Source of the DNA: Maribacter orientalis
GTDB lineage: Bacteria > Bacteroidota > Bacteroidia > Flavobacteriales > Flavobacteriaceae
Assembly (NCBI RefSeq): GCF_900109345.1
Contig: NZ_FNZN01000011.1
Span: 1 to 64,000 of the forward strand
Reading direction: 5' to 3'
Length of the DNA: 64,000 bases
The notes under the pieces: generated by a model
Told to the model about the DNA's origin: nothing
Databases searched by the model: none
What the model saw: only the letters and a program-made list of their open reading frames with translations
Translations under genes and position numbers: made by a program
In this document: positions 52,907-61,087 of the stretch, piece after piece
Layout: each line of letters opens with the position of its first letter
Numbering within the stretch: the first letter of the stretch is position 1

Positions 52907-53776
52907 ATGATTCCAGCTAATTTCAATTACCACAAGGCTACTACTTTGAAAGAAGCGATTGCCTTGTCACAAGAGCTTGGCGAAGAAGCGAAATACATGT
53001 CTGGCGGACACAGTCTATTGCCGATGATGAAACTTCGTTTTGCCACTCCAGAACACATTATCGATATCAGTAAAATTAATGGGCTCTCTTATATTAAAGA
53101 GGAAGGTGACCTTTTGAAAATTGGGGCCTTGACTACTCAAAGCGAGTTGGAGCATAATGATTTACTGAAAAAATCATATCCAATATTTGGTGATGCGGTT
53201 TGGTTAACTGCTGATCCTTCGGTTAGAAACTTTGGAACTATAGGAGGTAATATCGCCCATGGTGATGCAGCCAATGATCAACCTGCATTAATGTTAGCAC
53301 TGCGAGCGACAATAATTGCTGAAGGCGTTGATGGAAAAAAATCAATTTCAATCGATGATTTTTTTCATGGATTTTATATGACAGCTTTGGAGTTTGGTGA
53401 TATTCTAACTGAAATTCAAATTCCAAAAACAAAAAAGAATAGCGGTGGGGCATATCATAAGGTTGAACGTAAAGTTGGTGATTATGCAACGGCTGGTGTT
53501 GCCGTTCATGTTGAACTAGACGACGATGGGATATGCCAAGAAATAGGTATCGGACTAACTAATGTTAGCGCAGTGCCGATGCGATTGGAAAGAGGAGAGG
53601 AAATACTTCGTGGTAAAAAAATAACTGACGATTTAATTGAGCAGTTAGGTGTAATTGCAAGCGAAGATTGTGAGCCGGAATCTGATTTAAGAGGTTCGGA
53701 AGCGTATAAACGGTCGATAGTAAATACGATAACAAAACGAATGTTGAACAAGGCTTTAGAGAGAGCAAGAAAATAA
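52907..53776 (+). CDS. coxM: Aerobic carbon monoxide dehydrogenase, FAD-binding medium subunit
   Basis: A 289-residue flavoprotein of the Mo-hydroxylase medium-subunit family. FAD motifs are SGGHSLLPMMKLR (GGHS at 33-36) and GTIGGNIAHGDAANDQP (TIGG at 111-114), the two motifs typical of CoxM/CutM. It takes electrons from the iron-sulphur subunit and passes them to the quinone pool. It is the first gene of the order M, S, L, which is that of form I CO dehydrogenase. coxS begins 6 nt later. Confidence 0.93.
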   Translation: MIPANFNYHKATTLKEAIALSQELGEEAKYMSGGHSLLPMMKLRFATPEHIIDISKINGLSYIKEEGDLLKIGALTTQSELEHNDLLKKSYPIFGDAVWLTADPSVRNFGTIGGNIAHGDAANDQPALMLALRATIIAEGVDGKKSISIDDFFHGFYMTALEFGDILTEIQIPKTKKNSGGAYHKVERKVGDYATAGVAVHVELDDDGICQEIGIGLTNVSAVPMRLERGEEILRGKKITDDLIEQLGVIASEDCEPESDLRGSEAYKRSIVNTITKRMLNKALERARK

Positions 53777-53782
53777 AGAATT

Positions 53783-54274
53783 ATGGCAAAACATAAAGTA
53801 ACAATGACAATAAATGGAAAGAGCGTTACTGCCGAGGTAGATTCGCGCTTGCTCTTGGTTCATTTTATTCGAGAAAATTTAGATATGACAGGTACACATA
53901 TTGGATGTGATACATCGAGTTGTGGTGCGTGTACTATTTTAATAGATGGGAAATCGGTCAAGTCTTGCACCTACTTGACGGTTCGAGCTGACGGCGCCGA
54001 TATTACGACTATCGAAGGTATAGCTGTTGAGGGTACAAACCATCCGTTGCAAAAAGCATTTCATGACCAGCATGGTCTGCATTGTGGCTTCTGTACTCCT
54101 GGAATGATAATGAGGTCAATAGATTTGTTGAAAACAAACCCGAACCCTACTGAAAAAGAAATACGTTGGGGTATTTCGGGAAATCTTTGTAGATGTACTG
54201 GGTATAACAATATCGTAAAATCTGTACAGCAAGCTGCGGCAGAAATGGCTAAAGAAAAAGAAGCTTCAGTCTAA
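53783..54274 (+). CDS. coxS: Aerobic carbon monoxide dehydrogenase, small 2x[2Fe-2S] subunit
   Basis: A 163-residue protein with two [2Fe-2S] domains. The plant-ferredoxin-type cluster has C42, C47, C50 ([12 protein letters not shown]) and C62; the C-terminal helical cluster has C101 and C104 ([10 protein letters not shown]) and C136 and C138 (NLCRCTGY). It relays electrons from the Mo/Cu site in CoxL to FAD in CoxM. Lies 6 nt behind coxM and 24 nt before coxL. Confidence 0.95.
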   Translation: MAKHKVTMTINGKSVTAEVDSRLLLVHFIRENLDMTGTHIGCDTSSCGACTILIDGKSVKSCTYLTVRADGADITTIEGIAVEGTNHPLQKAFHDQHGLHCGFCTPGMIMRSIDLLKTNPNPTEKEIRWGISGNLCRCTGYNNIVKSVQQAAAEMAKEKEASV

Positions 54275-54298
54275 GTCTAACCTCTAAATAAATTAAAT

Positions 54299-56665
54299 AT
54301 GTTTAAATGTAAAACATCACCAGAGGTTGGCGGAATGGGCCACTCTGTAAAACGAAAAGAAGATGCACGTTTTTTACACGGCAAAGGTAAATATACCGAT
54401 GATGTGAAATTACCTGGCATGTTGCATATGGTCATCGTGCGTAGTCCTTACGCCTATGCCAAAATCTTAAGTATCAATAAAGAAAAAGCATTGGCCATTG
54501 ATGGGGTTTTAGCTGTCATTACTGGGGAAGACCTAGCGCAATACAATTTGCATTGGATGCCTACATTACTTTCAGATTCACAAATGGTATTGCCGACCGA
54601 TACGGTTATGCACCAATCTCAAGAAGTGTGTGCTGTTATTGCAACAGATAGATATATTGCTGTTGATGGAGCAGAAGCTGTAGATGTTCAATACGAGCCG
54701 ATGAAGGCTATCGTAAATCCCTTTAAAGCACTGGATGAGGATGCACCTTTGTTACGCCCAGATAAGGAAGGACAAAAAGACAATCATATTTATCATTGGG
54801 AACGCGGCGAAAGGGAAAAAACGGATGCTGCTATTGCCGCTGCTGATGTGGTTGTAAAGGAACGTATTCATCTACCAAGAATTCATGTTGCTTCTATAGA
54901 AACTTGTGGTGTAGTTGCCTCTTATGATAAGGATACGGAAAAAATGTTGATTTATTTAACATCTCAGGCACCACACGCTATTCGTACTATTTTAGCCTTG
55001 GTTGCAGGGCACGTTGGACTATCTGAAGAAAAAATTCGAATTATTGCCCCGGATATTGGAGGCGGTTTTGGAGGAAAGGTACCTGTATATCCTGGCTATG
55101 TGATAGCCATTGCAGCTTCTTTCTTAATAGGAAAACCAGTGAAATGGATTGAAGATCGTTCTGAGAACCTGGTTAATGGCTTTGCACGTGATTATCATAT
55201 GGATTGCGAATTAGCCGCTACCAAAGATGGTAAAATTCAGGCCTTTAAGGTTTCGACTTTAGCGGATCATGGGTATACCGATTCTTCTGCGAATCCTTCG
55301 AAATATCCTACGGGAATGTTCTCTATCTGCACAGGTTCTTATGATTACGAACATGCTTTTGCAGAATTAGACGCGGTATATACAAACAAAGCACCAGGTG
55401 GTGTAGCCTATCGTTGCTCTTTTCGTGTAACGGAAGCTGTGCATGCTATTGAGCGTATGGTTGATAAATTGGCTGCTGAAATAGGTAAAGATCCTGCGCA
55501 ATTACGTTTCGAAAACTTTATTAAGAAAGAGGATTTTCCTTATGCTTCTCCCTTAGGATGGAGCTATGATAGTGGTGATTACAAACAAACGTTGGAGAAA
55601 GCCATGGATATGATTGGCTACGCCGATTATAAAAAAGAGCAAGCTGAAAAGCGAGCCCAAGGAAAATTAATGGGAATAGGTATTTGCACTTTTACCGAAG
55701 TAGTAGGTGCAGGACCTTCTAAAGATTTTGATATTTTAGGAATCAAGATGTTCGATAGCGCCGAAATACGTGTACATCCTACAGGAAAGGCATTGGCACG
55801 CTTTGGTACCAAGTCACAAGGTCAAGGTCATGAAACTACTTACGCTCAGATTCTAGCGGAAGAATTGGGAATTCCTTACACCGATATAGAAATTGATGAA
55901 GGAGATACCGATACCGCTCCTTATGGTTTAGGTACTTATGCGAGTAGAAGTACACCAACGGCTGGTGCGGCAGCAGCAATCGCAGCGCGTAAATTACGTG
56001 ATAAGGGTAAGAAGATTGCCGCGCATTTGTTGGAAGTAAGCGAAGAGGATATTGAATGGGAAGTGGGCAAGTACTTTGTGAAAGGTGCTCCTGAAAAGTC
56101 TAAAACGATTCAAGATGTAGCCTTTGCTGCGTATACGAATTTCCCAGAAGGAATGGAACCCGGATTTGAAGCAACACATTACTATGATCCACCAAATTTA
56201 ACGTTCCCTAATGGCGCTTATATATGTGTGGTTGAGGTAGAGGAAGAAACTGGTGCGATAGATGTGAAACGCTTTGTGGCTATCGATGACTGTGGAAATA
56301 TTATCAATCCAATGATTGTAGAAGGCCAAATTCATGGCGGATTAACGCAAGGAATTGCCCCTGCAATGTATGAAGGTATCGTTTATGACGATGAAGGAAA
56401 TGTTCTAAATGGAACACTTATGGATTATTTAGTGCCTACAGCAGTAGAATCGCCACATTGGGAAACCGGTCACACGATTACACCATCACCACACCATCCA
56501 TTAGGTGCAAAAGGTGTTGCTGAATCGCCAACGGTAGGTGCGCCACCTGCAATTGCCAACGCGATAATCGATGCATTGTATCCGTTAGGAATTAAGCATT
56601 TGGATATTCCTATTACTCCTGATAAGGTTTGGGATGCTATTCAAGTAGCAAAAGCGAAAGCATGA
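54299..56665 (+). CDS. coxL: Aerobic carbon monoxide dehydrogenase, form I, molybdenum-copper large subunit
   Basis: A 788-residue catalytic subunit that oxidises CO to CO2. Form I signature AYRCSFR is at 370-376, with C373 the expected Cu/S ligand (form II has AYRGAGR instead). The molybdopterin contact PDIGGGFGGK is at 251-260, followed by VPVYPGYV as in characterised form I enzymes, and the active-site glutamate is E742 in GAKGVAESPTVGAPPA. Full family length. G+C is visibly higher than in neighbouring housekeeping genes. Xanthine dehydrogenase was rejected because of the Cys loop and the coxG, D, E, F genes downstream. Confidence 0.95.
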   Translation: MFKCKTSPEVGGMGHSVKRKEDARFLHGKGKYTDDVKLPGMLHMVIVRSPYAYAKILSINKEKALAIDGVLAVITGEDLAQYNLHWMPTLLSDSQMVLPTDTVMHQSQEVCAVIATDRYIAVDGAEAVDVQYEPMKAIVNPFKALDEDAPLLRPDKEGQKDNHIYHWERGEREKTDAAIAAADVVVKERIHLPRIHVASIETCGVVASYDKDTEKMLIYLTSQAPHAIRTILALVAGHVGLSEEKIRIIAPDIGGGFGGKVPVYPGYVIAIAASFLIGKPVKWIEDRSENLVNGFARDYHMDCELAATKDGKIQAFKVSTLADHGYTDSSANPSKYPTGMFSICTGSYDYEHAFAELDAVYTNKAPGGVAYRCSFRVTEAVHAIERMVDKLAAEIGKDPAQLRFENFIKKEDFPYASPLGWSYDSGDYKQTLEKAMDMIGYADYKKEQAEKRAQGKLMGIGICTFTEVVGAGPSKDFDILGIKMFDSAEIRVHPTGKALARFGTKSQGQGHETTYAQILAEELGIPYTDIEIDEGDTDTAPYGLGTYASRSTPTAGAAAAIAARKLRDKGKKIAAHLLEVSEEDIEWEVGKYFVKGAPEKSKTIQDVAFAAYTNFPEGMEPGFEATHYYDPPNLTFPNGAYICVVEVEEETGAIDVKRFVAIDDCGNIINPMIVEGQIHGGLTQGIAPAMYEGIVYDDEGNVLNGTLMDYLVPTAVESPHWETGHTITPSPHHPLGAKGVAESPTVGAPPAIANAIIDALYPLGIKHLDIPITPDKVWDAIQVAKAKA

Positions 56666-56746
56666 TAAAGTATTTGGTTAGAAGTTTCAAATGCAAAGAA
56701 CAAAGGAAAATAAAGTGGATCCTCTCTTCTAATAATGGGAGGTATC

Positions 56747-56754
56747 TAACTTTG
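56747..56754 (+). promoter_or_regulatory. Possible internal -7 element upstream of coxG
   Basis: TAACTTTG matches TAnnTTTG exactly, in the 225-nt gap between coxL and coxG, but no -33 TTG lies at the proper distance and the leader would be about 130 nt. The rest of the gap has a repeated GAAAGCCC and a small hairpin at 56851-56868. Confidence 0.3.
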
Positions 56755-56890
56755 TTTAACTAAGGGTTTGAAAGCCCAAGTCATTAGGGTAGGGTAGTAT
56801 TTAGTTTAGAAAGCCCTTTACTTGAATTAGCCATTTAGTAAAAATAAATAGGTTCTCACCTTTGTGGGAATGAAATAAAATTGCACTACT

Positions 56891-57361
56891 ATGAAAACAC
56901 AATTAGATAAATCATTCGAAGTGCCCCAAAGCACAGAACTGGTCTGGGAACACCTAATAGATCCAGAAAAAATAATGGACTGCGTACCAGGTGTCACGAT
57001 AGATGAAAAGGTGGGTGAAAATCATTATAAGGGGAAAGTTGGTATGAAATTCGGTCCTATGGGGGTCAAATACGATGCCGATATCCATTATAATGAAATT
57101 GATAAAGCGAACCGCAAAATTATTATTACAGGTGAAGGTGTTGATTCTAAGGGTAATGGTAATGCCGAAATGATGATGACCATTGATCTTAGTGAACGTG
57201 CTGAAGGTGGAGTGAAATTAGATGCCATTATGGACGTTACGGTAAACGGGAAAATAGCACAATTTGGTTCTCGTTTAATTACAACGGTATCCAATCAACT
57301 TTTTAAGCAGTTTGTTTCAAATTTTTCAAAGAAACTTGCCGAGGCAGAGGCAGCAGCATAG
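56891..57361 (+). CDS. coxG: CoxG, SRPBCC-fold CO dehydrogenase accessory protein
   Basis: A 156-residue START/SRPBCC-type protein: FEVPQSTELVWEHLIDPEKIMDCVPG, KGKVGMKFGPMGVKYDADI and the C-terminal FGSRLITTVSNQLFKQFVSNFSKKL match CoxG. CoxG in other bacteria links CO dehydrogenase to the membrane or to quinone. This copy stops after the SRPBCC domain; the C-terminal proline-rich linker and membrane helix of the Oligotropha protein are absent. It lies 225 nt behind coxL and 66 nt before coxD, with a hairpin in that gap. Confidence 0.88.
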   Translation: MKTQLDKSFEVPQSTELVWEHLIDPEKIMDCVPGVTIDEKVGENHYKGKVGMKFGPMGVKYDADIHYNEIDKANRKIIITGEGVDSKGNGNAEMMMTIDLSERAEGGVKLDAIMDVTVNGKIAQFGSRLITTVSNQLFKQFVSNFSKKLAEAEAAA

Positions 57362-57384
57362 CTAGACTAATTATCTATAATAAT

Positions 57385-57412
57385 AAAGCTATGCTGGGGA
57401 CAGCATAGCTTT
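57385..57412 (+). terminator. Perfect hairpin between coxG and coxD (attenuator-like)
   Basis: An 11-bp perfect stem (AAAGCTATGCT at 57385-57395 with AGCATAGCTTT at 57402-57412) has the 6-nt loop GGGGAC. Only four T residues, three of them inside the stem's 3' arm, then C, follow, so it is at best a weak terminator, 15 nt before the coxD start codon. It may lower expression of the maturation genes relative to the enzyme subunits, or stabilise the upstream message. Confidence 0.6.
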
Positions 57413-57427
57413 TCTAAATTAAAGCTA

Positions 57428-58300
57428 TTGAACAAAGACATCGAAAAGCTTATAAAAGATTTTTATGAGCACGACTATATTCTAAATGAAGAACTGGCAA
57501 CTTCTATTTTTCTTTTGAAAAATTTAGAGAAACCTTTATTGTTAGAAGGTAATCCAGGAGTTGGTAAGACCATGTTGGCCAAAACTTTGGCCGAACATTT
57601 GGGAACAAATTTAATTCGTTTGCAATGTTATGAAGGTTTGGATGTAAGTACTACCATTTATGAATGGAATTACCAAAAGCAGCTTTTACACATTAAGCTT
57701 TTTGAGCAGGATGAAGATAAGTTGGCGCTTCAAAATCAGATTTTTGGAATGGATTATATACTTCAACGCCCCTTGTTACAGGCAATTAGTGCTGATAAAC
57801 CTGTGGTACTCTTGATTGATGAGATTGATAGGGCCGATGAAGAATTTGAAGCATATCTGTTAGAATTGCTTTCAGATTTTCAAATTAGTATTCCTGAATT
57901 GGGAACGATAAAAGCAAAATCAAAACCATTGGTGATTTTGACTTCCAATCGAACTCGAGAGCTCAGTGATGCTTTACGACGACGGTGTTTATATCATTGG
58001 GTTGACTTTCCATCAAAGATGGGGGAGATTAATATCATTGCAAAAAAACTTCCGAATATAGATGAAGCATTGGCAACACAGGTGGTTACTTTTATTCATA
58101 ATTTGAGAAAGTCAAGTTTACATAAACCACCAGGTATTGCAGAATCTCTAGATTGGGCAAAAACCTTGTTGTTAATGAATCAAAAGAATATCACTGATGA
58201 GATTGTAAAAACAACAATTGGTAGTGTTTTGAAACATAAAGATGATGTAGAGTTTGTGAAGAACAAGTCTGTTCAGGAATTTTTATATCCTATTGATTAG
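57428..58300 (+). CDS. coxD: CoxD, MoxR-family AAA+ ATPase
   Basis: A 290-residue AAA+ chaperone-type ATPase required in Oligotropha for sulphuration of the Mo site. Walker A GNPGVGKT is at 41-48, Walker B VVLLIDEIDRADEEFEAY at about 126, sensor-1 ILTSNRTRELSDALRRRCLYHW later. The start is a TTG at 57428: no in-frame ATG or GTG lies upstream, and the sequence begins at the family start. It lies behind the hairpin described at 57385 and 91 nt before coxE. Works with CoxE as a MoxR-VWA pair. Confidence 0.92.
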   Translation: MNKDIEKLIKDFYEHDYILNEELATSIFLLKNLEKPLLLEGNPGVGKTMLAKTLAEHLGTNLIRLQCYEGLDVSTTIYEWNYQKQLLHIKLFEQDEDKLALQNQIFGMDYILQRPLLQAISADKPVVLLIDEIDRADEEFEAYLLELLSDFQISIPELGTIKAKSKPLVILTSNRTRELSDALRRRCLYHWVDFPSKMGEINIIAKKLPNIDEALATQVVTFIHNLRKSSLHKPPGIAESLDWAKTLLLMNQKNITDEIVKTTIGSVLKHKDDVEFVKNKSVQEFLYPID

Positions 58301-58391
58301 AATGTCATCCTAAGCGGAATTCAAGATTCACAACGTTGTAAAAAAAAAGTAGGCTCAATTACAATTTTAAAAATCAAAATTTCTATAATCC

Positions 58392-59528
58392 GTGCAAGCT
58401 GTAGAAAAAACTTTTAAAGAACGTCTCATCGACTTTACCATGTATTGTCGAGAGCGTCAGTTTGTTTTGGGTCCACAAGAAACTAGGGATGCATTTGAAG
58501 TTGCAGGGCGAGGCTGGGTTTTAGACCGTAAACTGTTTCAGTACAGTTTAAAGGCAATTTATTGTAAACGTAAAGAGCATTTTGATCGATTTGATGAAAT
58601 GTTCGATCGTTTTTGGAGTCGTTATTACGAAGAGAAATTAGAACAACGTAAAAAACAAATCAAACAACTTAAAAAGGAAAAAGAAACAGCCACAGTTATA
58701 TTCTTGGGAACTGAATTTAAAGTACCCAAGAAGGAAGTCAAAGAACAAGAGGCTAAGGAAACTGTTGGAGCAAATGAGAGTATACGCCTAAGACTTACCG
58801 ATTTTTCTAAGGTAAATGTTGCCGACAAGGAAAAGTTGGAAGAATTGGCCGAAGAGCTTTTTCATCAAATGAGTATGCGTTTTAAACGTAGGCTTGAGAA
58901 TGCTAACAAAGGAACAATCGATATTCGAAATACGATTCGCCACGGAATTTCTAAAGGAGGAATGTTGTTGGATTTATCCTATAAAAGAAAACGCAAAGAA
59001 AAGCGAAAAGTAGTTTTTATTCTCGATGTAAGTGGTTCTATGGATACTTATAGCTATTATCTTTTACGATACGTGATGGTGTTAAAGAAGTATTTTAAAA
59101 GCCTTGAATTTTTTACCTTTAGTACAACCTTGACACATGTTACCCCAATGCTGCGACAAAACAACGAACAGGAAGTTTTAAAGCAGATTGGTAAGAATGT
59201 AAATTCGTGGTCAAGTGGCACTAAGATAGGGGAGTCACTTACGGAATTTCTTTCTGAATATGGGAGTAAATTTTTGAGCCAAAAACATATTGTAGTGATT
59301 TTGAGTGACGGACTTGAAACCGGAAATGTAACAGTGCTTAGGGAAGCTGTAAGAACGATACGCAGAAAATGCAAAACCTTAGTTTGGCTGAATCCGTTAA
59401 AAGGTATGGAAGGTTATCAGCCCATTCAAAAAGGAATGGTGAATGTAATGCCTCATTTAGATGCATTTGAATCAGCACACAACTTGGATAGTTTATTAAA
59501 ATTAGAAAAATTATTAATGGATGTTTAA
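58392..59528 (+). CDS. coxE: CoxE, VWA-domain CO dehydrogenase maturation protein
   Basis: A 378-residue protein partner of the CoxD ATPase. A helical N-terminal region with a strongly basic coiled stretch (80-100) precedes a von Willebrand A domain whose metal-ion site is intact: DVSGSM at 212-217, SSGTKIGESL and LSDGLETG. The start is GTG at 58392 (ATG-free upstream). Its last 8 nt overlap coxF. In Oligotropha CoxE and CoxF are required for copper insertion into the sulphurated site. Confidence 0.9.
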   Translation: MQAVEKTFKERLIDFTMYCRERQFVLGPQETRDAFEVAGRGWVLDRKLFQYSLKAIYCKRKEHFDRFDEMFDRFWSRYYEEKLEQRKKQIKQLKKEKETATVIFLGTEFKVPKKEVKEQEAKETVGANESIRLRLTDFSKVNVADKEKLEELAEELFHQMSMRFKRRLENANKGTIDIRNTIRHGISKGGMLLDLSYKRKRKEKRKVVFILDVSGSMDTYSYYLLRYVMVLKKYFKSLEFFTFSTTLTHVTPMLRQNNEQEVLKQIGKNVNSWSSGTKIGESLTEFLSEYGSKFLSQKHIVVILSDGLETGNVTVLREAVRTIRRKCKTLVWLNPLKGMEGYQPIQKGMVNVMPHLDAFESAHNLDSLLKLEKLLMDV

Positions 59529-60522
59529 CGAACTCGCGTTACAAATAGAAAAGCACTTGGCCAAAGGCTCCAACTTTGCCATTGCACAAGTGGTAGACCG
59601 TATAGCCCCAAGTTCAGGTAAAATAGGGGATAAGGCTATTATTTTGGAAAACGGAGAGCTTATCGGTTGGATAGGTGGTGGTTGTGTGCGTGGTATCGTT
59701 ATCAAAGAAGCCTTAGACGTTATTAAAAGCAAACGCTACCGACGCGTGCGTATTTCTCCTGAAGGTGGTACACGTTCTACAGCTACGTTTAAAGAATATG
59801 TTATGTCATGTCAAAGCAAAGGAACCCTAGAAATTATGATAGAACCTGTAATACCACAACCCGAATTGATTGTAGTGGGTAAGAGTAATATTGCACGTAA
59901 ATTGGTGCAAATGGCTTCGGCCGCTGATTTTAGAGTATCTGTGATGGCGACTGATGCCGATTTACTAATGTTTCCATCGGCCAATAGTGTTTCTGATAAA
60001 GTTGATTTTAGCACTTTTAAAAATTTAACAAATACATATATAATTATTACAACCCAAGGCGAAGACGATGAGCTCTCTGTAAAGAAAGCCTTAGAAACTT
60101 CTGTAAATTATGTTGGCTTTGTAGCTAGTTCTAAAAAGTCAGTTGACATAAAAACGTATTTGATTAACGAAGGTATTTCCGAAGAGCGTATTGCTGATTT
60201 ACGTAGCCCAGTAGGATTGGATATTAATGCCAAACTTGCTAGTGAAGTTGCAATTAGTATTCTTGCCGAAGTTATTGACGATTTTCGTAAAGAAAAATCC
60301 AGTACTGGTTCTTGTTGTGGTAGTGCTGAACGCTCCAAAACCGAGGATGATGTAAATGATCAATTTAATGAGGAGTATTATATAAATCCTGTTTGCAATG
60401 TACCTGTTTCCAAGAAAAATCCAAAACATATAGTAGAATACGCAGGGCAGAAGGTGTATTTCTGTTGTGATGGTTGTAAGGTCAGTTTTGAGAAAGAACC
60501 TGAGAAATACTTGAAAATTTAG
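59521..60522 (+). CDS. coxF: CoxF (XdhC-like) fused to a C-terminal YHS domain
   Basis: A 333-residue XdhC/CoxF-type protein. Residues 1-250 have GWIGGGCVRGIVI (GGGC at 52-55) and the Rossmann-type LIVVGKSNIARKLVQMA; the end of the XdhC part has LRSPVGLDINAKLASEVAISILAEV. A linker with a CC pair (C265, C266) leads to a YHS domain (about 284-333) with C292, then YFCCDGCK holding C315, C316 and C319. YHS domains accompany copper and heavy-metal transporters, so this fusion fits copper delivery to the CoxL site. Last of the cox maturation genes. Confidence 0.9.
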   Translation: MFNELALQIEKHLAKGSNFAIAQVVDRIAPSSGKIGDKAIILENGELIGWIGGGCVRGIVIKEALDVIKSKRYRRVRISPEGGTRSTATFKEYVMSCQSKGTLEIMIEPVIPQPELIVVGKSNIARKLVQMASAADFRVSVMATDADLLMFPSANSVSDKVDFSTFKNLTNTYIIITTQGEDDELSVKKALETSVNYVGFVASSKKSVDIKTYLINEGISEERIADLRSPVGLDINAKLASEVAISILAEVIDDFRKEKSSTGSCCGSAERSKTEDDVNDQFNEEYYINPVCNVPVSKKNPKHIVEYAGQKVYFCCDGCKVSFEKEPEKYLKI

Positions 60523-60586
60523 TTTTTATATAGTTAATATTTTACATTTAATATCATTAGGAATAATAAGAAATTGTAAGACAATT

Positions 60587-60994
60587 ATGAATCCAATACT
60601 CAAAAATGTTCTGGCTGTTCTTGTAGGCATCGTCATTGGTAGCATTGTAAATATGGGAATTATAATGATTAGTGGGTCTGTTATTCCACCACCTGAAGGA
60701 GGTGACATCACAACTATGGAAGGTTTGAAAGCTACTATGCATTTATTTGAACCTAAACATTTTGTATTTCCGTTTTTAGCTCATGCCTTGGGTACCTTAG
60801 TGGGGGCATTTGTAGCGGCGAAAATTGCAGCAACCAGAAAGCAACTTATGGCCTTATTAATTGGTGTGTTTTTCTTAATCGGTGGTTCTATAAATATATC
60901 AATGTTAGGCGGCCCTATGTGGTTCAATACCTTAGACGTACTGATGGCTTATATTCCAATGGCTTATTTTGGCTGGTTGTTGGCTAAAAAATAA
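60587..60994 (+). CDS. Four-helix membrane protein at the end of the cox operon
   Basis: A 135-residue membrane protein with four helices (about 7-31, 57-79, 87-105 and 115-132) and a conserved-looking EGGDITTMEGLKATM loop. No named domain recognised. It starts 64 nt behind coxF and before a strong terminator, so it may be the last cox-operon gene; similar proteins also occur elsewhere in Flavobacteriia, so a link with CO oxidation is only possible, e.g. as a membrane contact. Confidence 0.65.
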   Translation: MNPILKNVLAVLVGIVIGSIVNMGIIMISGSVIPPPEGGDITTMEGLKATMHLFEPKHFVFPFLAHALGTLVGAFVAAKIAATRKQLMALLIGVFFLIGGSINISMLGGPMWFNTLDVLMAYIPMAYFGWLLAKK

Positions 60995-61010
60995 TTTTCT
61001 TAAACATAGC

Positions 61011-61067
61011 TATTCCCACTTAGTAAGTAATGATTCATTGCTTATATAGTGGGAATACGTTTTTTTT
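61011..61067 (+). terminator. Strong terminator closing the cox operon
   Basis: A long stem of about 20 bp: TATTCCCACT with AGTGGGAATA, continued by TAAGTAATG with CATTGCTTA (one G-U), then CG and eight T residues (61060-61067). Confidence 0.88.
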
Positions 61068-61087
61068 GACCAATGCTATTGTAGTTA

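Noticed and set aside
52907..56665. Xanthine dehydrogenase (purine breakdown) as identity of the three Mo-hydroxylase subunits
   Set aside because: The AYRCSFR loop, separate M-S-L order and the coxG, D, E, F genes point to form I CO dehydrogenase; form II would show AYRGAGR.
43367..60994. Mobile island with integrase, tRNA target site or flanking repeats around the cox-cofactor block
   Set aside because: No integrase, transposase, tRNA gene or direct repeats were found at the borders; the G+C difference alone is weak evidence.
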